Assembly (NCBI GenBank): GCA_947175265.1
Contig: CAMWMD010000002.1
Coordinates: 62,001-126,000 of the forward strand
Source: an uncultured Porphyromonadaceae bacterium
GTDB taxonomy: Bacteria > Bacteroidota > Bacteroidia > Bacteroidales > Muribaculaceae
Direction of reading: 5' to 3'
DNA length: 64,000 nt
Shown here: one piece after another, positions 54,901 through 62,273 of the stretch
Numbering within the stretch: position 1 is the first letter of the stretch
How the letters are laid out: every line of letters begins with the position of its first letter
The notes under the pieces: generated by a model
Seen by the model: only the letters and a program-made list of their open reading frames with translations
Databases searched by the model: none
Told to the model about the DNA's origin: nothing
Program-made: the position numbers and the translations under genes

Positions 54901-55487
54901 TTTACTCTAATACAGGTGGTCAGTCTTCAAAGGCTACTCCTATCGCTGCAATCGCCAAGTTTGCCGCTGCCGGAAAGCGTGTCCGCAAGAAGGATCTCGG
55001 CCTCATCGCTACTACTTACGGCTACGTCTATGTAGCACAGGTGGCAATGGGTGCTGACAATGCACAGACCCTAAAGGCTATCCGCGAGGCTGAGGCTTAC
55101 GATGGCCCGTCTCTCATCATCGCTTACGCTCCCTGTATCAACCACGGTATCAAGGCCGGTATGGGTCGCGCTCAGGAAGAGGAGAAGAAGGCAGTTGAAT
55201 GTGGCTACTGGCATCTCTGGCGTTACAATCCTGAACTTGAGGCCGAGGGTAAGAATCCCTTCTCTCTCGACAGCAAGGAGCCCGATTGGGATAAGTTTGA
55301 AGACTTCCTCAAGGGTGAGGTGCGTTTCGCTTCGCTCCTGAAGATGCAGCCTGAGGCGGCTGCCGAACTCTTCCAGGCTGCCAAGGATAACGCTCGCTGG
55401 CGCTATAACAACTACAAGCGTCTCTCTCAGCAGCAGTGGGGGGTTGATCCTGAGATGACAAAGGTTGAGGAAGATCTCCGCAAGTGA
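51906..55487 (+). CDS. nifJ: Pyruvate:ferredoxin (flavodoxin) oxidoreductase
   Basis: Central enzyme of anaerobic metabolism: oxidises pyruvate to acetyl-CoA and CO2 with ferredoxin as acceptor. One 1193-residue chain: the pyruvate-binding domains I-III up to about residue 660, a two-[4Fe-4S] ferredoxin module (CIQCNKCAFVCP from Cys690, CLGCGNCVDVCP from Cys747), the proximal cluster GACSGCGETPY, and the thiamine-diphosphate domain with IGGDGASYDIG and VYSNTGGQSSKAT. The reading frame is dominated by C-ending codons for several amino acids, as in highly expressed genes. It has its own perfect promoter and a strong terminator, so it is probably monocistronic. Confidence 0.98.
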   Translation: MSKAKQFLTCDGNQAAAHISYMFTEVAAIYPITPSSTMAEYVDDWSAAGRKNIFGETVLVQEMQSEAGAAGAVHGSLQAGALTTTYTASQGLLLMIPNMYKIAGELLPCVFHVSARALASHALSIFGDHQDVMATRQTGFAMLCEGSVQEVMDLAAVAHLSTLKSRVPFVNFFDGFRTSHEIQKIEAIDKDDLAPLIDKDALADFRNRALNPESPVARGMAENPDVYFQHREACNPYYDAVPEIVENYMKEVSKITGRNYGLFDYYGDPEADRVIIAMGSVTECIRETIDHLRAQGQKVGLVSVHLYRPFSAKHFLAAVPATAKRIAVLDRTKEPGAKGEPLYLDVVDCYYGKENAPLIVGGRFGLSSKDTTPSQIVSVYDNLALPEPKNGFTLGIVDDVTYLSLPLLPEISVGGKGMFQAKFFGLGADGTVGANKNSVKIIGDNTDKYCQAYFSYDSKKSGGFTCSHLRFGDEPIRSTYLVTTPNFVACHVQAYLHMYDVTRGLQPNGTFLLNTIWEGEELAKNLPNKVKKLFAKNNITVYYINASKIAQEIGLGNRTNTILQSAFFRITEVIPVDLAVEQMKKFIVKSYGKKGENIVNMNYAAVDRGGEYKKLDVDPAWAELPDEEVKPADVPEFISNVVFPINAQDGDLLPVSTFKDDADGTWKQGTARYEKRGVAAFVPEWNPENCIQCNKCAFVCPHAAIRPFVLDAEEMAAAPFGEDHTIPAIGKMFPGMRFVQQVDVLDCLGCGNCVDVCPGKKGNKALSMQHEESQLAQQANWDYCVEKVASKQNLVDIKANVKNSQFATPLFEFSGACSGCGETPYVKLITQLYGDHEVVANATGCSSIYSGSVPSTPYCTNEQGQGPAWANSLFEDFCEFGLGMNIAYEKMRARLVAAAENVQKCDCCSDELKKAAQEWLDNREDAALSREKGRNLLNLANTCGCDDCKVIVENEHYLTKRSQWIIGGDGASYDIGFGGLDHVIASGKNVNLLVLDTEVYSNTGGQSSKATPIAAIAKFAAAGKRVRKKDLGLIATTYGYVYVAQVAMGADNAQTLKAIREAEAYDGPSLIIAYAPCINHGIKAGMGRAQEEEKKAVECGYWHLWRYNPELEAEGKNPFSLDSKEPDWDKFEDFLKGEVRFASLLKMQPEAAAELFQAAKDNARWRYNNYKRLSQQQWGVDPEMTKVEEDLRK

Positions 55488-55521
55488 AATTTATGACGTT
55501 ATAAGTCTGAATCCTATATAG

Positions 55522-55554
55522 GAAAGGCCGCTGATTCAATTTCAGCGGCCTTTC
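55522..55554 (+). terminator. Terminator of the PFOR gene
   Basis: Perfect 13-base arms GAAAGGCCGCTGA (55522-55534) and TCAGCGGCCTTTC (55542-55554), followed by TTTTTC. Confidence 0.92.
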
Positions 55555-55586
55555 TTTTTCTTATAACGATTAATTTTATAAATTTG
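55555..55586 (+). promoter_or_regulatory. Candidate promoter of the HepT-MntA pair
   Basis: Perfect -7 element TAAATTTG (55579-55586); the -33 place (55555-55558) reads TTTT with a 20-base spacer. It abuts the PFOR terminator. Leader about 15 bases. Confidence 0.6.
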
Positions 55587-55604
55587 CAGAAAAGTAAAGA
55601 ATAT

Positions 55605-56042
55605 ATGGAAAATGATATAAGGTGGAAACAGCGTCTCGAGAATTATTGCAAAGCACTTGCAAAACTTGAGGGTGCGGTAAGAGTTCTAAATATACATGAT
55701 GATAATTTTCTCTATGATCTTGCTAAGGAAGGCTTGATACAGCGTTTTGAATTCACTCATGAACTTTCTTGGAAAGTGATGAAGGATTATCTGGAGTATC
55801 AAGGAATTTCAATAGGTGGGTCAAGGGATGCTTTCAGGGAAGCTCTGCAAATGGGATTGATTGAGGATAAGAGATGGATGCAAAGTATTAAGGCAAGAAA
55901 TTTGACTTCTCATACTTATGATGAGGATATGGCTGAAATAATATATAATGAAATCCTCTCAATTTATTTACCATTAATGATTGAATTTCGTGACAAAATG
56001 CTAAATATTGAAGTAGATGAAAGATATAGGACTGACGATTGA
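55605..56042 (+). CDS. HepT-like HEPN protein (nucleotidyltransferase substrate-binding family)
   Basis: 145-residue all-helical protein of the HI0074/HepT type. The RX4HXY motif of type VII toxins is exact at residues 98-105 (R98, H103, Y105 in RNLTSHTY); in HepT this is the RNase motif and the tyrosine that is AMPylated by the partner. EFTHELSWKVMKDYLEYQGI and GSRDAFREALQMGLIED are conserved in the family. I begin at ATG 55605; a TTG seven codons upstream overlaps the -7 element. It overlaps the nucleotidyltransferase gene by 26 bases, antitoxin downstream. Confidence 0.9.
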   Translation: MENDIRWKQRLENYCKALAKLEGAVRVLNIHDDNFLYDLAKEGLIQRFEFTHELSWKVMKDYLEYQGISIGGSRDAFREALQMGLIEDKRWMQSIKARNLTSHTYDEDMAEIIYNEILSIYLPLMIEFRDKMLNIEVDERYRTDD

Positions 56043-56334
56043 TGAGTTTAATGAAGTTATTGGTTATATTAGGAATAATCCCAAGATAAAAAAAGTAATA
56101 GTTTATGGCTCTCGGGCTAAAGGTAATTACCGTCAATTTTCTGATGTGGATATGACTTTAATCGGTGATAATCTGGTTGTATCTGATTTGGCTTCTCTTG
56201 AGGATTCCCTATATTTCTCTTTTCTTCCTTATAAGTTTGATCTGTCAATTTTTGAGAACCTTAAGAATTTCAATCTTATTGATCATATCAATAGGGTCGG
56301 GGTAGTAATATACGATAAGGTCCAGCAAGGGTAA
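56017..56334 (+). CDS. MntA-like minimal nucleotidyltransferase, candidate antitoxin
   Basis: 105-residue protein with the minimal nucleotidyltransferase core: the GSX10DXD motif starts at G31-S32 and ends with D43-V44-D45, exactly as in MntA. It would transfer AMP to the HepT tyrosine and so inactivate the RNase. FLPYKFDLSIFEN continues the fold with a further acidic residue. Start ATG 56017 gives a 26-base overlap with the HepT gene. AT-rich relative to PFOR. Confidence 0.9.
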   Translation: MKDIGLTIDEFNEVIGYIRNNPKIKKVIVYGSRAKGNYRQFSDVDMTLIGDNLVVSDLASLEDSLYFSFLPYKFDLSIFENLKNFNLIDHINRVGVVIYDKVQQG

Positions 56335-56484
56335 CCGGAAAGTGACACATTTTTTTATGTTGAGTCAAACCTAAAACCTTGTTTCGGTGTTATAAGGATG
56401 TAAATCGATTGAATCGGTAAGATTTGATAAGGATTCAAAGATTTTTGTTTCATGATGTTAGGTTAGTTAGAAAAATATGGTTTA

Positions 56485-56518
56485 GAAGCGGTCGATGTGA
56501 ATCGGCCGCTTCCATTTT
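56485..56518 (+). terminator. Terminator after the HepT-MntA pair
   Basis: Arms GAAGCGGTCGAT (56485-56496) and ATCGGCCGCTTC (56501-56512) with one G:T pair, followed by CATTTTTT. Confidence 0.75.
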
Positions 56519-56584
56519 TTATGGCTCAATCCATTTCCCTATGATGAGAAGCCGTCAAAAATCAGTTAATTATTTGAAGTTTAA

Positions 56585-56616
56585 TTTGGAAAAATCAGAA
56601 ATTGCTCTTAACTTTG
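56585..56616 (+). promoter_or_regulatory. Orphan promoter, possibly for a small RNA or the 57.0 kb gene
   Basis: TTTG (56585-56588), 20-base spacer, TAACTTTG (56609-56616): exact consensus. The next plus-strand start codon of a believable gene is 390 bases away. Confidence 0.8.
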
Positions 56617-56621
56617 CATCG

Positions 56622-56680
56622 CAGACCGCTTCGCGGAGGCCCGGTAAGGGCTCGGGGGTGGGACTGATGACATATTTTTT
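56622..56680 (+). ncRNA. Possible short RNA
   Basis: From the orphan promoter the transcript would fold a CCGC-TTC-GCGG hairpin and a GGCCC/GGGCT pairing and meet a run of T at about 56673-56679. This is only a candidate; the hairpin next to the T run is weak. Confidence 0.25.
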
Positions 56681-56685
56681 TGCGT

Positions 56686-56982
56686 TTACTCGACGCTCAT
56701 TCTTGACATCTTGAAATCTGGAAAATTTCTTTTGGTATAGTCAAGTATGTGGCAAACGGTAGATGCCCTGTGGATATAGTATATCCCGACAACAGCATGC
56801 GCGTGAGCGTCTGCTATTGTTGCGTTATACACTATTCTGCGTGAGGCCTCTGCGAGTTTGCTCGTTCCTACTATACCGGGCAGTTCCAGGGCCTCAAGAT
56901 GGGGAACGAGCAAAAAGTACAGACTCTCACGCATCTTTTTTACAGTTCTTAGTTCACGCCAACGAGGAGAGACCCGAGGCAT
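56686..56982 (-). CDS. Hypothetical 98-residue protein, uncertain
   Basis: A frame on the minus strand, basic at the N-terminus (PRVSPRWRELRTVKKMRESLYF), with a middle LPGIVGTSKLAEASRR and IVYNATIADAHAHAVVGIYYI. I do not recognise the family. It has an ATG, no overlap with the next genes, and even codon spread, which favours a real gene; no promoter is seen and the region could instead be the leader of the gene at 57.0 kb. It contains a 12-base inverted repeat. Confidence 0.4.
   Translation of the reverse strand: MPRVSPRWRELRTVKKMRESLYFLLVPHLEALELPGIVGTSKLAEASRRIVYNATIADAHAHAVVGIYYIHRASTVCHILDYTKRNFPDFKMSRMSVE
56857..56914. repeat. 12-base inverted repeat with 34-base spacer
   Basis: TTTGCTCGTTCC (56857-56868) and GGAACGAGCAAA (56903-56914), perfect. 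Lies inside the doubtful minus-strand frame. Confidence 0.8.
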
Positions 56983-57003
56983 TTTAATAACCTAACTCGT
57001 TTC

Positions 57004-57801
57004 ATGCGTATGAATTTTAAGAAATTGACTACCGCATCCTTGCTCTTTGCCGCTGCTTCACTTGTCTCTCACGCCCAGGTGGTGAACAACGAGACTGAGA
57101 CCCTTGAGGAGAAGGTGGCTCGCCTGGAGAACTCACAATCGCAACTCAAACAGGAAATGGATCAGCAGGAGTATGAGGCTAATCAGAAAGATGCCTGGAG
57201 CCGTCGGAAGGCTTTCACTGTCGGATATGCTCAGCCAAGCCTGTCTTGTGAGGGAGAGAAACTATCCAGCAACTATGGCGCTTTCTTCAGTCTTGGCAAC
57301 ACTTACCTGCTCCATAAGAAGCCTCTCCTAAACATGATCCGTATAGGCCTGGATGCTACATGGATGGATATTAACTATTTCAACCATGAGAACGGCACCG
57401 GAATACATATAAAGGATGATTATGATGAATATTTCGAGGGTAACCTTGGCGTGCATCAACTGGAGATTGGCCTTGGAGTTGGCCCTTCTGTAAATGTAGC
57501 TCCCTTCTGCACAAGAACAGACAAACTGAAATATCTACGTGCCTCGGTATATTGCCATGTTACGCCCACCTTCTCCATGATTGTGATGAATGGTGACGAC
57601 GACAGTTCCCTTTATGGTGGTGTCCCTATCTATGTGAACTATGGCGTAAAGATCAGTTACCGATCTATCGGTATAGGAATCGAAGGACGAAGCGCTTCTA
57701 CAAAATACAATTGCTGGACTTCTGACGTGGAAGAACTTGAAGGAGAGAAAATGAAATTCAAGACAAATTCCTTCCGTGCATACATATCCCTGAATTTCTG
57801 A
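57004..57801 (+). CDS. Predicted outer-membrane beta-barrel protein with N-terminal coiled coil
   Basis: 265 residues, signal peptide (about 1-24, ending SHAQ), a short coiled coil (ETLEEKVARLENSQSQLKQEM) and then amphipathic strands rich in aromatic residues, ending RAYISLNF with a terminal Phe, as expected for an outer-membrane barrel. No named family recognised. Start ATG 57004 or 57010. First gene of a codirectional surface-protein cluster; 27 bases to the next gene. Confidence 0.75.
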   Translation: MRMNFKKLTTASLLFAAASLVSHAQVVNNETETLEEKVARLENSQSQLKQEMDQQEYEANQKDAWSRRKAFTVGYAQPSLSCEGEKLSSNYGAFFSLGNTYLLHKKPLLNMIRIGLDATWMDINYFNHENGTGIHIKDDYDEYFEGNLGVHQLEIGLGVGPSVNVAPFCTRTDKLKYLRASVYCHVTPTFSMIVMNGDDDSSLYGGVPIYVNYGVKISYRSIGIGIEGRSASTKYNCWTSDVEELEGEKMKFKTNSFRAYISLNF

Positions 57802-57828
57802 TATTCTTGAATATTTACAATACATACT

Positions 57829-59688
57829 ATGAAAAGATTTTTTACTCTTTGCACACTTGTGATGTGCTCGCTATTCACTCTTTTCGCCTCGGAAAAACCA
57901 GACAATGAGGCTTTCTATCTGGTGGGTGATTTCAATGGATGGGGTACTCCTGATTCCGGCACCAGCCTTATGCTGACTGATGAGGATAACGATGGGGTTT
58001 ACACCGGATCTTTTGATATTGCGGCAGGGTCTCTCAACTTTAAGGTTTTCTCCAAAATCTGTGGTTGGGGTGACTCTGATGGATATTTTGGTTATGGCCA
58101 GCTTTTCCTGTTTGGAAATGAACCCGTTAACATCCCCCTTTACGACAGTTATTACAGTAATATAGAAATACTTAACTGGGAGGGTGGAATGATAGATGTG
58201 TCGATTGAGTGGGTTGAGCAACCTATTGAACAGCCAACGGGAACAGAATATGTATGGCGACCTAAACTTACATTGAGTGCTCCGCAACAGCCTCATTCTC
58301 CTACCGTACCGGAGGTGTATGCTATTGGTAATTTCAACAACTGGCAGTTGCCTGAGTCAAATAATGAAAATGGTGCTGTAAAACTCTCACAGGAAAATCA
58401 ATTCTACACAGGCCTTGAGAGAAGGGTTGTGGCTCCTTTTGAACCGGGTGTGGTTCAGATCGCTTTATATGTCATCGATCCTGTCACTCATGCTCCAATG
58501 ATACTTGGTATTGATTCCCCCAATCCTTTTACACTTTATGCTTGTAATGATGCCGACGGAATAGTTCATCGAGGTTACAAAGAGACTTCAGGTTATCCTT
58601 TGGATAATGTGAAGCCTAAAGACCATGCCTTTACAATCAATGATTGGAAAGGTGGCACAATGGTAATTGCCTACGATTATTATTATACCAATGGATCTGT
58701 GATACCTCAGAATTTTTATGTTTCAGCTGATGATACGCCACTTCTTCAGTTGCCGGAAAATTTATATTTGGTTGTGGAAGAGGATCGTAACCAAAGAATC
58801 AGAGAGGTGAATACTGGTTATATGTTCGGAGCAGGAATTTTTGAGTATATTCAGGGTAAGCAAACTAAGTTGACGGTGACCTCCGAAGACAGTATGACTC
58901 CCGATCCTGCCAATTGCTGGGGTATTGCGGAGACTCTTGAAGAGGCGGGCTTAAACGCTTCCAATCCATCCGTTTCATTACCCTTAGTGAAAGGTGGAAA
59001 ACCTTTTTCTTTTGATTTTCCGGAACTTGGAGATATGTTTGTCTCTCTTAATCTACTGAACTCAGAAGCATTAGTCAGGGTTAATTTCCTGGATAACACT
59101 ATTCATGCGAACAAAGTATATATTTGTGGGGATGTGGAGAATATTGAAACGGGTGAACGAAACGGGTTTACCGCTCCTTCTGAGTATAACCGGGAATTTT
59201 ATGATAAGAATTTCCGTTTGACTGAAACTTCAGAAGGGATTTTTGAAGGAACTTATCTCGTCTATAAGAGAGATCCTGAATATTTGGATGGTATTGATCG
59301 TTTGTCGCAGTTCCGTTTCTACACCGATCTCCTCGGTTGGTCTAATGAAGCAAGTTTAGGTTCAGGGTTTGCTGATTTTTCTTGCGTGGCGGTGAATGTC
59401 GCAAATGGTTCCGTCACATGCCCCATCATTAAAAACGGGCTCGGAAACTGGGGACTCTCTTTAGACGATGAGTATAATTGGGAGGCTAATACCGTACATT
59501 TCGTTGTGAATACCAAATATCAGACAGTGACTCTCTCTCTGGCGGATAATGCTGTATCGGAAATAGAAGACGATTCCATCAATGATGAAATATGGTATAA
59601 TCTTCAGGGAATCAAGGTAGAACATCCTTCTAAAGGCATGTTTATCCACATAGAAAATGGTAAATCCAAAATTGAATATGTGAGATAA
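57829..59688 (+). CDS. Secreted protein with SusE/SusF-like domains and type IX secretion-like C-terminal domain
   Basis: 619 residues; signal peptide about 1-20. FYLVGDFNGWGTPDSGTS (from about residue 29) and VYAIGNFNNWQLPESN (from about 163) resemble the E-set carbohydrate-binding repeats of SusE/SusF, and KVYICGDVENIETGE may be another. The C-terminal end EIWYNLQGIKVEHPSKGMFIHIENG has the layout of a Bacteroidetes sorting domain (YNLQG-x-V-x-x-P-x-x-G-x-x-I-x-x-G). Cell-surface glycan binding is a reasonable guess; no enzyme motif seen. AT-rich. Confidence 0.72.
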   Translation: MKRFFTLCTLVMCSLFTLFASEKPDNEAFYLVGDFNGWGTPDSGTSLMLTDEDNDGVYTGSFDIAAGSLNFKVFSKICGWGDSDGYFGYGQLFLFGNEPVNIPLYDSYYSNIEILNWEGGMIDVSIEWVEQPIEQPTGTEYVWRPKLTLSAPQQPHSPTVPEVYAIGNFNNWQLPESNNENGAVKLSQENQFYTGLERRVVAPFEPGVVQIALYVIDPVTHAPMILGIDSPNPFTLYACNDADGIVHRGYKETSGYPLDNVKPKDHAFTINDWKGGTMVIAYDYYYTNGSVIPQNFYVSADDTPLLQLPENLYLVVEEDRNQRIREVNTGYMFGAGIFEYIQGKQTKLTVTSEDSMTPDPANCWGIAETLEEAGLNASNPSVSLPLVKGGKPFSFDFPELGDMFVSLNLLNSEALVRVNFLDNTIHANKVYICGDVENIETGERNGFTAPSEYNREFYDKNFRLTETSEGIFEGTYLVYKRDPEYLDGIDRLSQFRFYTDLLGWSNEASLGSGFADFSCVAVNVANGSVTCPIIKNGLGNWGLSLDDEYNWEANTVHFVVNTKYQTVTLSLADNAVSEIEDDSINDEIWYNLQGIKVEHPSKGMFIHIENGKSKIEYVR

Positions 59689-59745
59689 TTTGACATTATT
59701 TCTAAACTGAGGATGCTAATCCAATACTTTTTCTAAACGATTTTT

Positions 59746-61494
59746 ATGCTTAACAGATTTACAAAAGGAGCGGTGGCGGCATTTTTTGCTCTGCTCGCTG
59801 TAGTGCCCGCCTCAGCCTACGATTTTGAAGTTGATGGCTTCTACTACAACGTCATCTCATTCACAGATTTTACCTGTGCTGTCACCAACAATGGTAGTTA
59901 TGGTATCTACTCCGGCGACATAACTATTCCTGATGTCGTGACCTACAACAGCCGTGAGCTGAAGGTTGTTGAAATAGGGCAAGATGCTTTCCGCTCATGT
60001 TCTCAACTTGACCATGTAATTATAGGGAATAATGTGACTGCAATTGGCAATTTTGCTTTTGAAAGTTCCTCAGTGGAAGAGGTTGTATTAGGTGAAAGTG
60101 TTGAGTCCATTGGTGATTATGCATTTCAGGATTGTAGGTCATTGACAAAACTTACTCTTAATGATAACCTGAAAAGAATAGGACATCAGGCATTCCTATA
60201 CACAAGTAAATTGGGCGAGGTAATACTTCCGGAAGGTTTTGAATCAATTGGAAACTACGCGTTTCGGTTTTCAGGAATAACGACGATATCTATCCCGTCT
60301 ACTGTCAGTTCATTAGGGTCGTATTGCTTCGATGGAGCAAAATCCCTTACTTCCGTTGACTTTAAGGGTAGCTTGGAGTCAATCCCAAATAACTGTTTCA
60401 GCAATACAACCGGTTTGGTATCGATATCCATTCCTCCATCTGTTGTGACTATTGGTGGTGAAGCTTTCTCTGGCAGTGGTATAAAGGAGTTGACAAGAGG
60501 TGATAACGTCCGGAAAATAGGTGGCAATGCCTTTGGAAATTCCGGTCTTGTAAGCGTAGATCTCGGCCCTTCATTAAAGGAATTAGCATACGATGCTTTC
60601 AAGGGTGCCGGGAATATCCGCACTGTAAACTGCTATGCCCCGGTTGCTCCGGAACTCACAGGCTCTGAAACCAATCTTTTTGACGGAAAGACTTACGTGG
60701 ACGGTGTGCTCAATGTCCTTGTCGGTGCCAAGCCTCAGTATGAGAATGCCTCTCAGTGGAAGAATTTCTGGAATATACAGCCCTCAATTGAAAATACTCT
60801 CGACATTTTCAGTTTTAACGTTTACGCTACAGTAACAGGTGGTAACGGTAAGGTATTGATAAACGGAGAGGATGCAACTCGCGTTCCGGTAATCGGTGAT
60901 TCTCCCGCCACATTCACCTTCGTACCCGATTTTGGTTGCAAACTCACCGAACTTACTCTTGACGGCGAGGATGTCCTCGACAAGGTTGAGGGTGTCTCCT
61001 TCAAGGTTGAGAAGATTACAGGTACTACATATTTGCGTGCTACCTTCACACCGACCCCCGTACTCCTTACAATCGCTTCCGGCGACCAGGGTAAGGTCAC
61101 GACCTCCGCACCTTACGGCTCAGCCGTGGAATGCACAATTCAGTCGCTTGAAGGTTGGCGTATCAGTGCCGTGACGTTCAACGGCGATGATGTGACTGCT
61201 GAAGTATCTTCAAATGGCGTATATACCACTCCCGCTCTTTATGGCGACGGAACGCTGGCGGTAAGTTATGTATCCACTTCCTCAGCATTGCAAACAGTTT
61301 CGGCAGATTATTCTGTCAAAGTGCTTCCTCGACTCGGAGGAATAGCCATAACAGGAGCACGCGACACCGACGTTGCAAATGTCTATGATGCTTCAGGACG
61401 AATCCTGGAATCCACAACAGAAAAGGAAATCTCGCTTGATTCAGGCATATACATCGTAACCGTATCAGGCAAGACATTCAAAGTCATAATCTAA
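59746..61494 (+). CDS. BspA-like leucine-rich-repeat surface protein with type A sorting domain
   Basis: 582 residues, signal peptide about 1-24. Residues 60-310 consist of about ten LRR_5-type repeats of 22-24 residues (VVEIGQDAFRSCSQLDHVIIG, VESIGDYAFQDCRSLTKLTL, ALNDNLKRIGHQAFLYTSK pattern), as in BspA proteins that bind host matrix. Then come beta-sandwich repeats (GEDATRVPVIGDSPATFTFVPD, GDQGKVTTSAPYG), and the last 70 residues (VYDASGRILESTTEKEISLD, then GIYIVTVSGK) are a textbook type A sorting domain of the type IX secretion system. Adhesion is the family-based guess. Confidence 0.88.
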   Translation: MLNRFTKGAVAAFFALLAVVPASAYDFEVDGFYYNVISFTDFTCAVTNNGSYGIYSGDITIPDVVTYNSRELKVVEIGQDAFRSCSQLDHVIIGNNVTAIGNFAFESSSVEEVVLGESVESIGDYAFQDCRSLTKLTLNDNLKRIGHQAFLYTSKLGEVILPEGFESIGNYAFRFSGITTISIPSTVSSLGSYCFDGAKSLTSVDFKGSLESIPNNCFSNTTGLVSISIPPSVVTIGGEAFSGSGIKELTRGDNVRKIGGNAFGNSGLVSVDLGPSLKELAYDAFKGAGNIRTVNCYAPVAPELTGSETNLFDGKTYVDGVLNVLVGAKPQYENASQWKNFWNIQPSIENTLDIFSFNVYATVTGGNGKVLINGEDATRVPVIGDSPATFTFVPDFGCKLTELTLDGEDVLDKVEGVSFKVEKITGTTYLRATFTPTPVLLTIASGDQGKVTTSAPYGSAVECTIQSLEGWRISAVTFNGDDVTAEVSSNGVYTTPALYGDGTLAVSYVSTSSALQTVSADYSVKVLPRLGGIAITGARDTDVANVYDASGRILESTTEKEISLDSGIYIVTVSGKTFKVII

Positions 61495-61505
61495 AGTTCA
61501 GTACT

Positions 61506-61537
61506 CGGAGGGAACGGAGATGTTTCCGTGCCCTCCG
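61506..61537 (+). terminator. Hairpin after the BspA-like gene
   Basis: Arms CGGAGGG-A-ACGGA (61506-61518) and TCCGT-G-CCCTCCG (61525-61537) with one mismatch; the following T run is short (GATACTTTC), so efficiency is uncertain. Confidence 0.5.
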
Positions 61538-61585
61538 GATACTTTCACAACATAAAGACAACAGAAAAACTAAAATAAGACAATC

Positions 61586-62047
61586 ATGAAAAAGATTTTC
61601 AATTACGCACTATTCTGTATCTTGACACTTGGCTTTGCGCTAAGTTTCAATGCCTGCAGCAAAGACGACGATGACAATGTGGTTGATAATGCCTCCATTG
61701 TTGGCACATGGGAGATTATTGCCTCTAAAGGTTGGGAGATTGATAAAGGAGACAAAGATGAATGGGACTGGAAAGTTTCTGCAGATTCGAGGGGAACTGA
61801 AAGATGGTCTTTCAAATCAGACGGTGATTTCGTGTGCTCCGAATATGACTCATATAAAGGAGTATGGGTGACCGAAGATTCAGGTCAATGGAAAATGAAT
61901 GGTAATAAACTGACTCTTAGAGATGAAGAAGAGGAATCAGTAGTGACAATTGTCAAACTTGATGCTGATGTCCTGATAATGTCAAATTACGAAAAGGAAC
62001 CGGGATACGAATTCAGTGTGCAGAATACTTATAAACGTATAAAATAA
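61586..62047 (+). CDS. Lipocalin-like lipoprotein A
   Basis: 153 residues; lipobox FNAC with Cys24, followed by SKDDDDN, the acidic lipoprotein export signal used for surface exposure in Bacteroidetes. Mature part starts SIVGTWEIIASKGWEI and has the W-x-x-x-G-W and GQWKMNGNKLTL strand pattern of small lipocalin-like proteins. Function unknown. Paralogue of the next gene. Confidence 0.85.
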   Translation: MKKIFNYALFCILTLGFALSFNACSKDDDDNVVDNASIVGTWEIIASKGWEIDKGDKDEWDWKVSADSRGTERWSFKSDGDFVCSEYDSYKGVWVTEDSGQWKMNGNKLTLRDEEEESVVTIVKLDADVLIMSNYEKEPGYEFSVQNTYKRIK

Positions 62048-62176
62048 AACTCCTACCAAACTCATGCTTCTGAATTATGGAGTAGTCGTCGACACGCTTT
62101 AAAAAGACAAAGTATGAGAAAGATTTAGGTTGATGATTTGATTCTTAAATAGATATAAAAATTGGAAAGAAGAGAA

Positions 62177-62215
62177 ACTTAAGAACTTATCCAATCATTG
62201 GATAAGTTCTTAAGT
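62177..62215. repeat. 39-base near-perfect palindrome between lipoprotein genes
   Basis: 19-base perfect arms (62177-62195 and 62197-62215) around a single C. No T run follows on either strand, so it is not a classic terminator; it may be a transcript-end stabiliser or a protein-binding site. Confidence 0.85.
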
Positions 62216-62273
62216 AAATCATTCTAAATGAGCACTCCTTATTAGTAAAACCGACCTTAAAAGAAGTACAAAC

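Larger units (their letters stand above)
56335..56684. other. Gene-free AT-rich interval after the HepT-MntA pair
   Basis: Holds a hairpin with T run at 56485-56518 and a perfect promoter at 56585-56616, each listed separately. No reading frame of note. The sequence after the promoter (56617-56680) has small GC hairpins and a run of seven T. Confidence 0.6.

Noticed and set aside
56763-56987. Plus-strand frame of 74 residues
   Set aside because: Antisense to the slightly more convincing minus-strand frame, low-complexity and without a family match.
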